A stretch of DNA of 63,157 nt from Chromera velia. Its lineage: Eukaryota > Sar > Chromeraceae. Shown here in pieces: positions 39,917 through 51,425 of this stretch. Numbering within the stretch: the first letter of the stretch is position 1; every line of letters begins with the position of its first letter. Where the stretch lies: NCBI GenBank assembly GCA_018398765.1, contig JAHBMJ010005803.1, forward strand, positions 1 through 63,157, read 5' to 3'. The position numbers and the translations under genes were made by a program. Below the pieces are notes generated by a model, which saw only the letters and a program-made list of their open reading frames with translations, was not told the origin of the DNA and did no database searches.

Positions 39917-42900
39917 ATGCGGAGCCTTGCCCTATGGGCAGTGGCTGCTGTGATCCACTGTTCCTGGGCGATTGATCCTCTGCAAGCGCGCCAGGAGGTT
40001 GCTCGAGCTCAGAGCATGTCAGGAAAAACTGTGGCAGATGGTTTCATGAGCTCTTTCACCAACGACGTTTTGAGCCAGCTGGTTGAAACCGAAAAGAAGA
40101 AACCTTTAAGCGGTGAGTCTTCGAGTCGCAGTGGGAAATGAAGTTACTTCAAAATCCCATGCAGGCTAGCTCCAAGTGCCGCCAGAGCCCTTGGATTCGT
40201 TTTTGCAAAGAAGACGTCAAGTAGAGTCTCGAACCAACTGTGGCTCGATGCAGAGCTGCAGTCCCAGGCATTCGACATCACAGACTTGGCCTCACAAGAA
40301 ACCGGATTGCCCAACCCCGATCGCGCCAAATGTGAGCATGACTATGCGGCGCCTTGTCCACGTGGCTGGGCGGTTCTCGAAGACGGCAGCAACTGCCAGG
40401 CTCCGCCTTCCTATAGCGGCGACTGTGAAACAACCAAAGACTTTTCCGACATGGGTCCAGCTGAAAGGTGCGTCCAGCTATAGTGTGTGGAGACCTTGCA
40501 ATGTGGAAGGGCGTCAAGTCACTTTTCTGTGCGTCCTGCGCAGGCACGACGATGCAGTGGCTTGCGGCCATCCCTGGCCTTGCAAGAATGAAATCGAAGA
40601 AGACTTCACGTGGCCCTGCCCAGCGGGGTATGTCAAATTCGAAATCCGTTCTTAGACTCTACTGAGTTGTGTCGAATCCATGGAAAAATCCCATGTGCAT
40701 TTACGCCTTCAGTTGGACTGTGACCGATGCTCTGAAGTGCGCACACCCGGAAGACTATCTGGGCCCCTGCACCACGAAACCCGGCTTCGAGCCTGACTTC
40801 TTCATGTATGATGCCGTGATGAAGAAGCGCTGGGGGCTTTCTTGCGGAGTCCATTGGCCGAAAAAGGAAGTTTGCAGCCCTGACTGGAACGAGCGCTGCC
40901 CCTTCAACTGGGTAGAGAAAGGAGGAGTTTGCTTTGCTCCACGGTGGGCCAAATTCAAATCCTGACTGGGTGCTGGATCTTCCGAGAATCATACTTGTGG
41001 ATCAGATGCGTGCATGCTGAAATGCAGATCGTATGAAGGCCCTTGCAATGTGATTCAAGACATGCGACGGCTTTCAGAAGACGACAAGAAGCTCTTCACA
41101 GCGACATGTCACGTCCACTGGGGTTCGTTTGCCTTTCCACTTTGACCCTTTCGTGCTGACGCTGGCTGTTGTGTCTCTGTTGAATGGAAGCGCCTTCTTC
41201 GCTCCTGCCCGCTGTCTTCCTTTTTGTCGCCAACTCGCAGGATGTGATGTGAGGCCGCTCCACGACTTCAGTCAAAGGTGCCCTCTCGGATGGGTTTCCG
41301 AAGGAAAATCAGGGACCTGCAAACCTCCTTCCTCGTATGACGGACCGCTTGAGTGCCGAGACAACATAGACTTCGCTTCGAAGTCGGCGGAGCAGAAGTA
41401 CCAATTTCAGCGCCAATGCAGCGCGCCTTGGCCCCCGTGAGACTCCTGCGAGCGTGATTTCAGCAAGCAGTGTCCAGAAGGCAAGTCTCCCTCCCTTCCT
41501 TCCGTATCTCGTGACACCAAATTGAGAGAAGGAACATGATCATGGCTTAGGCTCGTGATTTTGTCTGTCTCGCGCTCAGGGTGGAAGACTGAAGGGCTGA
41601 CTTGCGCCGCTCCTGCAACGTACAAGGGAAAGTGTGAACTCAGGATGTCTTTCCAGAACTGGTCGTCTGTTCTGAAGCAGGCCTGGTCGGCTCGGTGCGG
41701 GGCAGCCTGGGCTTGCAAACTCGAAGGGCGTCTGGAAGGTGAGTGTCATGATAGAAGCAGTCATTTTTTCCTTTTCCCCCATAAAGAACTTGAAAACAAG
41801 CGACGGATTCTTCTGTTCTTTGCAAATGCAGCGCTTGAAGCTGTCAAACAGCGATTTGCTGATCAAGCCGCAGAGCTGTCTACCTTCAAGCGCTCGAAGC
41901 AAGGGCCTGTCAATGACACCTCTGGGGAGATTCAGGGTAGCATTCTTGAACAGAAGAACGCGCTGAAAAAGCAGGGATTGTCAGTTTCCTATTCAGGTCT
42001 TCGAGCCAGTGGTCTGTTTCAGAGCTCGCTCCGTTCATATGGACCTTTTCTCTGCTTGCAGGCCAGTAGACGAAGCCGGTCTCGAAGCTTTGAGGCAGGA
42101 GGAAGAACACGATGCTCAGGAGGCCGAGTACAGAGATTTTGCTCTTTCCCATGCTCCACCGGAGACCGTCTTTCTTCAGCTGAAGTCAAAGTCGAAAGAA
42201 CGCTCTCACTTCTTCTTCGGAGAAGAGGAAACAAAACCAGCAGAACTCGCCTGGGACGATCCCCTGCGTGTGTACCCTCCAACGACGGCTAACTTCACTA
42301 TGGATGACGTGAGATCGGACGTTCTGTACTTCCGTTCGGCCTTTGCGACAAGGATGGACCTGTATGATGGACAGGTGAGGTGCCTCATCAATTTAGCGAT
42401 AAAGAGTCCTCTCAGTCAGTACGTCCCTATACCCGCCTCTTGCGTGCATTCGACAGGAAGTCGGAGCTCTCTGCCAGCAAGACCTCACAGCCAGTTGGTG
42501 AGTCGTTTCGCGCGCTGAAGACTGATTGCGGTGCCTGTTTTCCCTTTGAGATTCCAATGATTTCCCCTTGCTGCTTCTTACTTTTCTACTGACCTTTTCT
42601 CCCGACATGTCGCAGCCCCGTTGATTGGGAACAGGTCGGACCGTACTGTCGAGCCCCCGAGAGCTACACAGGGCCTTGCGCCAAGATTCAGAGGGTAGAA
42701 TTCATGTCGAAGGCGCAAAAACTCAAGCTCGTCTCAGAATGCGAGTAAGTTGACGGCCTCAAATTTATAAGGAACGCCTGTGTTGTGTGCCTTCAAAAGC
42801 AAAGCTTCGGTCTGTCAAGCAACTGTGTTGCAGTGTCTCTTTCCCGTGCTTGAGGTGCTCTCACGACTACGTTCACTACGACTGTCCAGCTGGCTGGAGC

Positions 42901-44221
42901 CTTTCGAAAGAAGGTGCGATTTTCTCTCCATTCTACTTGCAACAATCAGTAGTCTTTATTTTCAACGGACGTCTGTCTTTGCTATGTCCCTGAATGAGTG
43001 TTTTCTGCAGGCATGTGTGAAGCGCCATCCGGGAGCGCGAGCTTCGCAGAAGGCTGCCCAACGTCCTACAACTTCACTCACATGGTGGGCAAACGTCTGA
43101 AGCTCTCCTGATTGCAGACCCTGTATGGATCGATGCAAAGCTGGCTCTTATTCGTCTTTTGCTGCGCAGGCTCCCACCCTTCGCCGAATCTGGGCCCAGC
43201 AGTGCGGGTTCGACTGGCCCTGCCGGCCACTTGCAAAGCCGACCCCCTTCGGCAAGAAGATGGAGTGTGCCAAGGACTATTCCCAACCATGTCCGAGTGG
43301 GTACAGTCTGGTTTCGAACTCTACTTGCCGGCTCACTTCCTCTGGGGCGAAGGGACCGTGCCCCTCTCTCGTCACTTTTCCAACGGTAGGCATGGTTGGA
43401 GCTACGACTGTCTTCTTCAGAAGCCGGATGCTGACGGGCATTCTCTGTTTCCTGCAGAATCCCGCCTCGAAACGAGACCTGGCCGCCTACTGTGGGGCAG
43501 AATTTCCCTGTCTGGAAAGTTGCCCAGTTGATTTCTCGGCACCCTGTCCTATGGGTTGGCGACTGGATGAGCATGAAGATTGGGTCTGCCGAGCGCCGGT
43601 TACCTACACTGGAATCTGCCCGAGGAAAATGAAATTCGTGCCTTTGACTCCGAAGCTGAAAACTGAATGGTCGGCCACCTCAAGCTGAAACACAAACCTC
43701 CCTTTCCTTGTTATTTTGAAGACAAATTATCCGAGCAATTCTGTAAGCGCAGGTCGAGCATGTGCGACTTCGACTGGCCGTGCCATGGTGAAGACAGATG
43801 TGAACAAGACTTCTCGTTGGACTGTCCAAAGGTGAGGTGCCGGTTCTTATTCTGACTCCTGAGCGCTCCCTCTGTTCGATTCTGTTTCTGTCACGATGTG
43901 TCTCTCTCTGTCTTCCCTGCCTGATACAAAAAGGGATGGACGAAGCTCGAGAAGGCACCGGAAGGATCAGCTGTCTGCTTGCCGTCCGCGGACTTGTACA
44001 AGGGGCCCTGCGACATGGCTCCGCAGGACTTCACCAACTACGATGTGCCCCTGAAGATGGAGTTTGCGGCCAAGTGTCACGCCCCCTGGCCTTGCTTCGC
44101 GGATCGCTTTGCTGAATCGCACGCATTCCAAAAGGAAGACAGCTATGCTGAGGGCGATCTCGGATACCCCGACCCACACTATTTTGGTCCACAGGGAGGA
44201 AGATTGTTGGGGAATGTCTAA
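39917..44221 (+). CDS. Multi-domain CPW-WPC family secreted protein (one in-frame TGA)
   Basis: Seventeen exons: 39917-40112, 40170-40467, 40544-40627, 40713-40943, 41028-41122, 41241-41480, 41580-41738, 41832-41979, 42062-42374, 42457-42497, 42616-42744, 42834-42913, 43011-43084, 43170-43385, 43458-43669, 43753-43831, 43934-44221. The N terminus (MRSLALWAVAAVIHCSWA) is a signal peptide. About ten CPW-WPC units follow, for example CEHDYAAPCPRGW to CGHPWPC, CSPDWNERCPFNW, CERDFSKQCPEGW, CDVSFPC, CGFDWPC and CEQDFSLDCPKGW to CHAPWPC. A non-repeat insert rich in Glu (exons 41832-42374, about 150 residues) separates units 5 and 6. The family is defined in Plasmodium, where members sit on zygotes and ookinetes. 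TGA at 41438-41440 falls in frame between WPP and DSCERDF. The intron after 41480 begins GCAAGT, a GC-AG intron, which restores CPEGW. Cysteine pairing suggests an extracellular disulfide-bonded protein. Confidence 0.88.
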
Positions 44222-45090
44222 GTGGTGTTTTGGGGTTTTACTACATTCTAGCTGCCACAACGTTTAAAAAGACATCGTTTCAACTCGTCGATCAGCTCTT
44301 GAACAATCAGTTCCAATGACATTCTGGCGACTGAGTTTGTTTTTTGAATAAGATTGTGATCCACCGTTTTGTTGATACTTTAAACATACAAAATAAATTT
44401 ACCTGTCATTCGCTGTCAAAACTACAAAAACTAGTAATAGCCGTATAGTGTAATCAACATTGTTCAGACAAAGCTGATTCTAGAGCTCGGATTGATTCGC
44501 ACATAGATTTAAAAATTTTGAGGTTTAAAATGTTTACACGTGTACGTACATAAAAATTTAGCCTATAGCCTAAAATTTAAGTGCAAGCCCTAGCGCAAGC
44601 CGTCCCCTGGCAATGAAGTCTGAGTAGACCATAAAACATATCAATCAATCAATAAAAAAAATCAATAAAAAAAAAAGAATATTAAATTATTATTAATGCT
44701 AGGCGACGCACAGTGATAAAAAAAAAAATCTGAAAATGTCTCTTCTTTTTTTCTTTTAATTTAAAATTTTATCGTATATGTAAAAAAAAATAAAGGTTAA
44801 ATAACTAGTTTCAACTAGAGTTTGAATCATATCTAGGATCCCAGTTTCACTTTTAGCTTGGTAGACACTTCAAAGGATTGACCAAAACTAGCTTGGACTA
44901 GAGCTTCGAAATGTATATCATCCTAGATATTGTCAATTTGAAAGAGCCAGTCAAAGAACTTCTCCTCTGTCTGCTCTTCTGTCTGCATCCATGCATCCAT
45001 CCTTCTTGTCACTCTTTACATAGGACAAAAGAGAGCCCCCTTTTCCCTTTGTCCGCCCACTCGCCTTCGTCCCTGTAATCCCCTTTTGCG
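44222..45090. other. AT-rich intergenic region
   Basis: No gene is seen. The region has A-tracts and TCAATCAATC repeats around 44640-44690, and one copy of a TAGGCGA-plus-poly(A) repeat at 44690-44733. 44950-45080 becomes more GC-rich and may be the upstream region of the next ORF. Confidence 0.6.
44690..44733 (+). repeat. Dispersed TAGGCGA + poly(A) repeat, copy 1
   Basis: Reads ATTAATGCTAGGCGACGCAC then AGTGAT and a tract of 11 A. A near match lies in reverse orientation at 48445-48493, and shorter matches at 51426-51453 and 52913-52946. Confidence 0.6.
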
Positions 45091-45564
45091 ATGGTCGCTG
45101 CGTGCAGTGCCATACATGCAGACTTCATTCATTTTTCAATTAGCATGAATGGTGAAACGACGGACCGGGTCACTCCCTCTGTCTCCCTCGTCTCTCACAC
45201 TCAGTTTGTATCTGAAGAACTGTATGAAGATGCTGAAAACGAGGGGGAGAAGCAGGATGAGCAAGGTGATGATGCAGATACAGCGGCCAGCCGTGAAAAT
45301 GTGTTCAACCAAGAGTACGAGTCGATACCGCGTAGGGATAATACTGAAGTGGCTGCAGAATTTACGAGAAAGAAAGGGTGGATGCAAGTCAATGTGAATG
45401 AAAATAAGAAGACATGGTTAGTTTTTTTAACAGACACAGCAAAGAGAAGAGAGAAAAGTCTGGTGACAGTGCAGTTGAACAAAGGAAAAAAGATCGGTTG
45501 GTCCGTGTTCAACAAAGTTGATGATGGAATGGTGAAAACACTAGTAGAGACAAATGTACAATAA
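45091..45564 (+). CDS. Hypothetical single-exon protein
   Basis: An open frame of 157 codons stands alone in otherwise gene-poor DNA. An internal ATG at 45145 (MNGETTDRVTPS) is a possible alternative start. The N-terminal half is acidic (EELYEDAENEGEKQDEQGDD) and the C-terminal half basic with alternating hydrophobic residues (KKTWLVFLTDTAKRREKSLV). I recognise no family. Composition is more even than in the low-complexity frames nearby, which is the main reason to keep it. It could instead be a fragment of a larger or decayed gene. Confidence 0.35.
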   Translation: MVAACSAIHADFIHFSISMNGETTDRVTPSVSLVSHTQFVSEELYEDAENEGEKQDEQGDDADTAASRENVFNQEYESIPRRDNTEVAAEFTRKKGWMQVNVNENKKTWLVFLTDTAKRREKSLVTVQLNKGKKIGWSVFNKVDDGMVKTLVETNVQ

Positions 45565-45801
45565 CAACTAGGACTAGAACTAGGGTTAAAACTAGGGTTG
45601 GATGTTTAAAACTTTGAGTTGAGTAATAAGTTCGCAAGGAAGTTAGTTTAAATTATATATAAGTTTTTCAATTCAGAAAGCGAGCCGTTTTCCTCGAGCG
45701 AGCCGTTCTTGTTGTAGCAAGCGTGAATACAGAAGTTCGTTGCTTGACTCGCGAGAGAAGACCGTGCAGTATTGACAGAGAACAACTGATCTGAAAGTGT
45801 A

Positions 45802-47193
45802 ATGAGTCGTGTCACTTCAACTCAGACGCAAGAGCCATACAGTGGTCTTCAGACGGCGCTAAGCATCACAAAGCAAGCACTTAAGCAATCCCAGTCTCTG
45901 CTTCTGGTATCCATGACTGATCTTCCAGTGCAGGTCGCGGAAATCATCAGCTCTCTGCAACACATTCGGAGAACACTTTCTTCTGTCTCCAGTGTTTCCG
46001 TCTCTAGGGATGAAGAGACAAACTTGCAAGAGTGTAGCTCCGGAATGAACCCTCAAGAGACGGGCAAGCCTAGTAGTGTTTCCTTTCGCAAGTCAACCAG
46101 AAGAGGCAAGCGCTGGTCAAGATTGCAGTGGCTCCAGATGCTAAGCTTTCAAGGAGAGGGAGATGGCAGAAACGAAAACGGTTATGTTCTTCCGGGCGCC
46201 TTCCCCTCGTCGCGTCCTTCCAGCGACCTATCAGCCACAGCTCGTCCATGGTATCCATATCGTCTGAGGCCCTTCCACCAGGCTCCTGACAAGGCCAGAG
46301 GCTTTGAAAGCAACGCCACGGCAGATGCCCAGTTGCGTGTGCCTTCCACAAGACTGTCCCACCAAGTGAACCACCTTCACGTCTCTCCTCCCCCCAACTG
46401 CAATGTCACTGTGCACAGCGAGGTCTTGCGCAACATACCCAGTTCAGGTCAACCTGTAAGTGCAGAACAAGACAGTCACCCTGTTGTGACAGTTCTAACT
46501 GCAGGGAGCCATCCGGTCCCCACATCCCCAGATGAAGACTTCGTCTTTCCGCCTGTATTCGAGACTGTCCCCGTCTCTACACCCGTAGACCGCGACTCGA
46601 TCGTTCCACGCGCAGCCATCCCAAGCCTCACGTCTTCTAGCGCGTCTTCTTTGACAGCGGAACCGACCTTTGCATCTCGTAACACTTCTGCAGTGCCGGC
46701 TACCCTGCAATGCTGGCAATGCGAAGACAGCAGTACGGGAAAGAGGTGCAGCCACTGGCAGTGCAAAGTTGCAACTTATTGCAGCGTTGCATGTTAGAAG
46801 GTTCACTGGAAGACTCACAGAGCGAAATGCGACAGAGAGTGGGCAGGACACGCTATGAAGGGCACAAAGAAGGAGATGGATAGTACAGAAGCGCTGGACT
46901 TCTTGAAGAGAGTCGAGATAGCAACTGAAGCAAGGAAGCAGGAGCTTGTTAACGAGCAAGTGGTGAACTTTGTGGTTGGCTGTCTCTGCATCAATGGGCC
47001 CATCAAGACGATTGGCCAAGACAGGGATCGAACGGATGCGCAGAGGGACGTTCGACTTGCTCAGCTGATCAAAGGGGCACTAGACGCACTCGCAGCGCTC
47101 CCCAACCAGATGGTGGAGGATGCATTAGATAAAGACCCCGAAGAAAGCCTCCGAGATGATTTGCTTCATCTGCTCTGCCACATTGCCGAATAA
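45802..47193 (+). CDS. MYND zinc-finger protein, intronless, one in-frame TAG
   Basis: The frame opens at ATG 45802 and is open to 47193 except for one TAG at 46795-46797. The first 331 residues are mostly Ser/Pro/Arg-rich and probably disordered, then enter a MYND finger: CWQCEDSSTGKRCSHWQC then YCSVAC, the TAG, then KVHWKTHRAKC. In MYND fingers the position after that cysteine is normally glutamine (CxxxHW preceded by CQ), and TAG is one base from CAG. A further 131 codons follow in the same frame (ARKQELVNEQVVNFVVGCLC, SLRDDLLHLLCHIAE) with no other stop. MYND domains bind short proline-containing peptides, often in transcriptional regulators. Either this is a recent nonsense allele or sequencing error, or the stop is read through. 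The lack of introns, unlike most neighbours, would fit a retrocopy. Confidence 0.65.
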
Positions 47194-47439
47194 GACCTCA
47201 TACCGGAAAGGGTGAAAGCACAAACAACGCGCCTTTACTGGAGGTATGCAATGTGAAGGAAGGATGATACTATGGTTGCGTGTGGTTGAAGCCGCGGGTC
47301 AAAGTTTTTGTATCACAGTGACTCTGCATGCTTTTCAGACGGTTTGTTCATCAATCGATGGTAATTTTTTTTTTTTTCCTCATTCAGTCTCTATCTTGTT
47401 TCTTTTCTTTTCCCTTTCTCAGACTCAGAGTGTGAAACC

Positions 47440-48031
47440 TGTCTTTTTTGTCACTCTCTCTATCACTTCACCTCTGTTAGTCAGACAGAACGATAAGAAG
47501 CAACCCATAAGAAGAGAGAGGGTTTTCCATTCCTATCTGTGTGTCTCGGGAAAAGAACGTTCATAGTGACTCTGAAAAGTGTGAAAGAAAAGAGAAGTGA
47601 ACTCTCGATTTCCCTTTCCTTTTTCTTCTCTGTTTGAAAGTTTCTTTTCTACAACTCTCTCTGTCACCTCACCCTTTTTGAGTCGGACAGAACAACAGGA
47701 AGCAACCCACAAGAAGAAAGAGGGTCTTCCATTCTCCTCTGTGCGTGTCTCGAGAAAAGAATGTTCTTGGTTACTCAGAAAAGTGTGAAAGAAAACAGAA
47801 GAGTACTTCTCTCTTTTTCTTACTTAGTCTCAATTCTTCGTTCTTTTTTCTCGCTCTGGTTGAAGTTTCCTTTCTTGTTACTCTCCTTGACAGTGTCACT
47901 TCATCTTTCTGAGTCAGACAGAACGACAAGAAGCAACCCATAAGAAGAGAGAGGGCTTTACCGTTCCCCTTTGTGCGTCTCGAGAAAAGAAACGTTCTTG
48001 GTTACTGTGAAAAGTATGAAATAAACGTGTT
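47440..48031. repeat. Three imperfect tandem copies downstream of the MYND gene
   Basis: About 150-160-base segments near 47440-47598, 47647-47806 and 47873-48031 share an ordered set of phrases: GACAGAAC, AAGAAGCAACCCA, AGAAGA.AGAGGG, CTCG.GAAAAGAA and GAAAAGTGTGAAAGAAA. Start-to-start spacing is about 203 then 230 bases. They contain short open frames but no conserved protein. Confidence 0.7.
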
Positions 48032-48444
48032 TTCTCTCTTACTTGGTCTTAATCTCTTCTCTCGATTCTTTTTCTCCTTTTCACTCTTGCGTTTCAGCAC
48101 TAAAAGTCATTTCGCTTTTGGCAGCCTTTTGCCCCTCTGCCAGATGGCCTTAGATCGGAACGAGAAAGCCATTCAGATAAAGGAAAAATGATGCCGCGTG
48201 TGCTTTTTCTTCAATTGTAAACCGTTTACGGCACAGGCTAGACCTGTGCGGGCCGGCCAGGGAGGTCTGATGCGTCTAGACGCTTTCCTTGGGAGCTGCA
48301 CGTCGGACATTCGGCATTGGGGCGGGAGGCCAATCCTCCGGACATAAATCCTAATCCTAATCCTTCTAAAAGGTGCTCCTCTAGGTGCTCCTAGAGGTGC
48401 TCTAGGAAATCCTTCGTAGAAAAAAAGAAGAAAAAAAATCTGGA

Positions 48445-48493
48445 AAGGTCTATTTTTTTTTTTTTACCACTGTGCATCGCCTACTATTAATAC
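48445..48493 (-). repeat. Dispersed TAGGCGA + poly(A) repeat, copy 2 (inverted)
   Basis: Its reverse complement reads TATTAATAGTAGGCGATGCA then CAGTGGT and a long A tract, matching copy 1 at 44690 over about 30 bases, 3.7 kb away and in opposite orientation. Confidence 0.6.
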
Positions 48494-48734
48494 TATGCTA
48501 TATTATGCTTGGCTATGCTATGTTATGCGATATGCTGTTGCGGCCTCCTCAGTTGACCTAGAGTCCTAGACCTAGAGTAAACTGAGTAGCCTCGCAACTG
48601 AGATTAAAATCTCCTGTCACAAGATCGAGTCATTCAATTATTTTTTGATTGACCTGTCTGTTCGTGTTTTACTCTGAGTGATCGAGGTTTTTGTTATAGA
48701 TGCCGCTGAATCGTTGTCAATGATAGTTAGTTGG

Positions 48735-49049
48735 TTGAAGAAAGAAAGAAAGAAAGAAAGACAGTAAGAAAGAAAGAAAGACAGTAGGGAAAAAAGACAG
48801 ACAGTAGGGAAGAAAGAAAGACAGCCAGGAAAGACACCTAGAAAGACAACAAGAAAGACAACAAGGAGGAAAGAAAGACAGAGGGGAAGAAACAAAGACA
48901 TCGAGATGTCTTTCGAAAAAGGAAAAAGAAAGAAAGACAACCCCCCGGAATTAATTAAGAAATAGCCAGTAAAAAACGAAAGACAACGAGAAAGCATGCA
49001 CGACAAAAACGTACAAAATTTGGTCAAAACAGAAAGAAAGAAAGACATC
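48735..49049. repeat. Degenerate GAAAGACA purine array
   Basis: About 300 bases of GAAA/GACA units (GAAAGAAAGACAGTA and variants). Within it, 48894-48913 is an inverted repeat with 9-base arms (AAAGACATC / GATGTCTTT) and a two-base centre. The minus strand gives a Phe/Leu/Ser-rich artefact frame. Confidence 0.8.
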
Positions 49050-50464
49050 GCACACCAAAATCAAATCTGCATGTCAAATTGATTTCACCCGAACTATCAG
49101 AAGATTCAGATCGAGCGCCCAACTTTCTATGAGGAGTGGATTTGATGCCATCCACATCAAAACACTTCTCCCAAAGTGACTCCAACACTCTCAATCATTC
49201 TGCTGCCCACCGCGAGTTCCTCACAACTCATCAGATTGCTTTAGGCCGTCGACTCACTCAAAACCTTTCACAAACGTCACGACCTTTTGCTAGATCCTCC
49301 CCGGAGTCAGATAGACGGACCGCCACAATGCTATTATTAGTTTATGCTTTCTACATAAAAAAAAAATTAAATGGTTCAACATTGACAAATTAGGAATAAC
49401 TTTGAGGAAATTGGAACTAGAATTAGAAAAGGGGAGGAAAATAAGAGCAGGATCGAGGAGAGAGTAAAACACAGAGACTGATACAGGAAACGCGTTGACA
49501 AAGTGAAAATCCCCCATCGTCTGGTGTTATTGGTATTATTTTTGCAATGGTTCCCTCTCAGCTAGCCTCTCAGCCAATGACCCAAAGCATGAAAAGTTTA
49601 GAACAGTTGTTAGTTTATCGCGGCCTGAGAAACCAGGCGGGCCACGGGGTGTGGTCTGACCCTCAGCAATGAGGTACACACCTCTGCCGTTTGCGGGGTC
49701 GGAGCAACCTAAGCCGACCTCTATAAGACAAAACGATGACAGTGCTCTAGGGCACTACTAAATCATGCACTTATCATTTATCACTTTGAGTTCCGAGTTC
49801 AGGAGTCTTCAACAAAATTTCTAAACTAGTTTCTAAATTTCAATTCTTGCAGCGAGTTCTGAGTTCCCCCCCAATACAATAGCGAAAAAAATCATAATAC
49901 AGAACAGCAGAGCAAAAGAAAAAGAAGAAAAGAGAACCAAGAAGAAAGAGGCAGCTTCAAGCTTCCAACCACTGCTTCAGACAGCTCACGAAGGTAAAAC
50001 AAAAAAGGAAGGTCAGAGCGATGATTACGATGCGTGTCCCTTGCTTGTGCGGAACTCGCACGGCCCAAGGGCTACACAAAATGAGGAGAAAGGTCTAAGA
50101 GCCCTCTAAACTAAGCCACGCACACGATTTGGAAGCACGAGGAGCTGACAAGCCGCGATTTGACCTCTGTGACGCGAATCGGATGCAATCAAATCGGTAA
50201 AGCAGCTACTAGCTCAATTTTTGATACAGTTATTACCCAACAGATTGAGTCGCGTGCCTCCTTCCTCATCAATGCATACATAATGGAGTCTTTGAATCCT
50301 GCTGATAAGACTTTTCACACAGGATTGCCGATTTTTTCGACGGTAGGCAAGCTTCATTACCGGTAACCGATAATTACCGGCAGAGTTTGCTGGCAGTTAG
50401 CAAAGACTTAGTAGAATTCTAACAGTCACTAACACTTTTCAATAACCTAAGTCTTAGGTTATAG

Positions 50465-50660
50465 GTCAACCTCCAGCGTCTGCTAGTGTTTGGTCTTCTC
50501 AGGCACCGGTCGCTCCGGCTTCTTTTTACGGCCGTGGTGCAGCAGCCGCATCCGCCCCTTCCTCTTTCCGTCCGAGACCACCCAGCCCTAGACCCAGCCG
50601 CACCACGGGGGGAGCTCGAGAAGGCAATGTTCTTCTTGCTCCTCCCCCTTCAGGGGCTGC
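50465..50660 (+). other. Possible orphan exon (Pro/Ala/Ser-rich)
   Basis: A GC-rich island of 196 bases inside AT-rich DNA is flanked by a usable acceptor (gttatag) and a good donor (GCTGC then gtaagt). One frame is open throughout and reads QPPASASVWSSQAPVAPASF at its start, then Pro/Arg-rich. I cannot find partner exons on either side, so it may be a relic or a chance island. Confidence 0.25.
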
Positions 50661-51425
50661 GTAAGTACAGAGCCGCAGGCTTACCATCTCCTCGTTTTTC
50701 AGAAAGAAGTAGACTTTTTCCGTCTCTTACTTTGATCGCTCTCTAACGATAGTCAAGGCTTGAATTCCGCCTGATATACAGAGAAGTAGAACAGTGAGAG
50801 ATGAAGCAAAGTCAAAAAAGAGAGCAGTTGTTGGACAGATGCTGTTATAGAGCTATTAGAACTTTTTGCCACTTATAGGGGTGAAGCAGTTAAAAATTTG
50901 TGTTTTTTAAATATTTTTTCTATTTTTGTTTGTGTGTGAATAGGCTTTTCAAATGCCAATAAATACTTAAAAACATGTTTTTGAAGGTTGGCGCCGCAGC
51001 CGAAATTTTTTTTTTGAGACCCTAATTTTTATTATTTTTTTTGTCGGTAAAAGGAAGGCAGACTGAGGCCATTACCAGTTATTGGCAATTGCCGGTAGAC
51101 TAGACCTGTTACCAACCAGAAAAGCAACCCTGCTTTCACAAGGTTAAAAGAGCTATAAAGAGCTGTACAACAAGTGTAAAAACATATACACTGTGCATAA
51201 AGACCTTTGAACAGCCCTGAGGCTCTATGAAGTAACTCAGAAACAGATCAAACAGATCTACCATATCACTCTCTCACTAGAAGATTCCGATTCATAAACT
51301 ATCAAAAATTCATATCTTTTAAAAACCTGAGTTTATAATTCCATATAAAATTTATTTACAGAATAACCAATTAATCAATCAATCAACTATAGTGACGACT
51401 AAAGCAATCATCATGATCATCCCGT

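Noticed and set aside
45802-47193. Genome-wide reassignment of TAG or TGA
   Set aside because: TAG ends the carrier and LRR genes and TGA ends the kelch, FYVE and transporter genes, so both act as stops here. Only local explanations remain.
48638-49048. 136-codon minus-strand frame
   Set aside because: Phe/Leu/Ser-rich translation of the GAAAGACA purine array.
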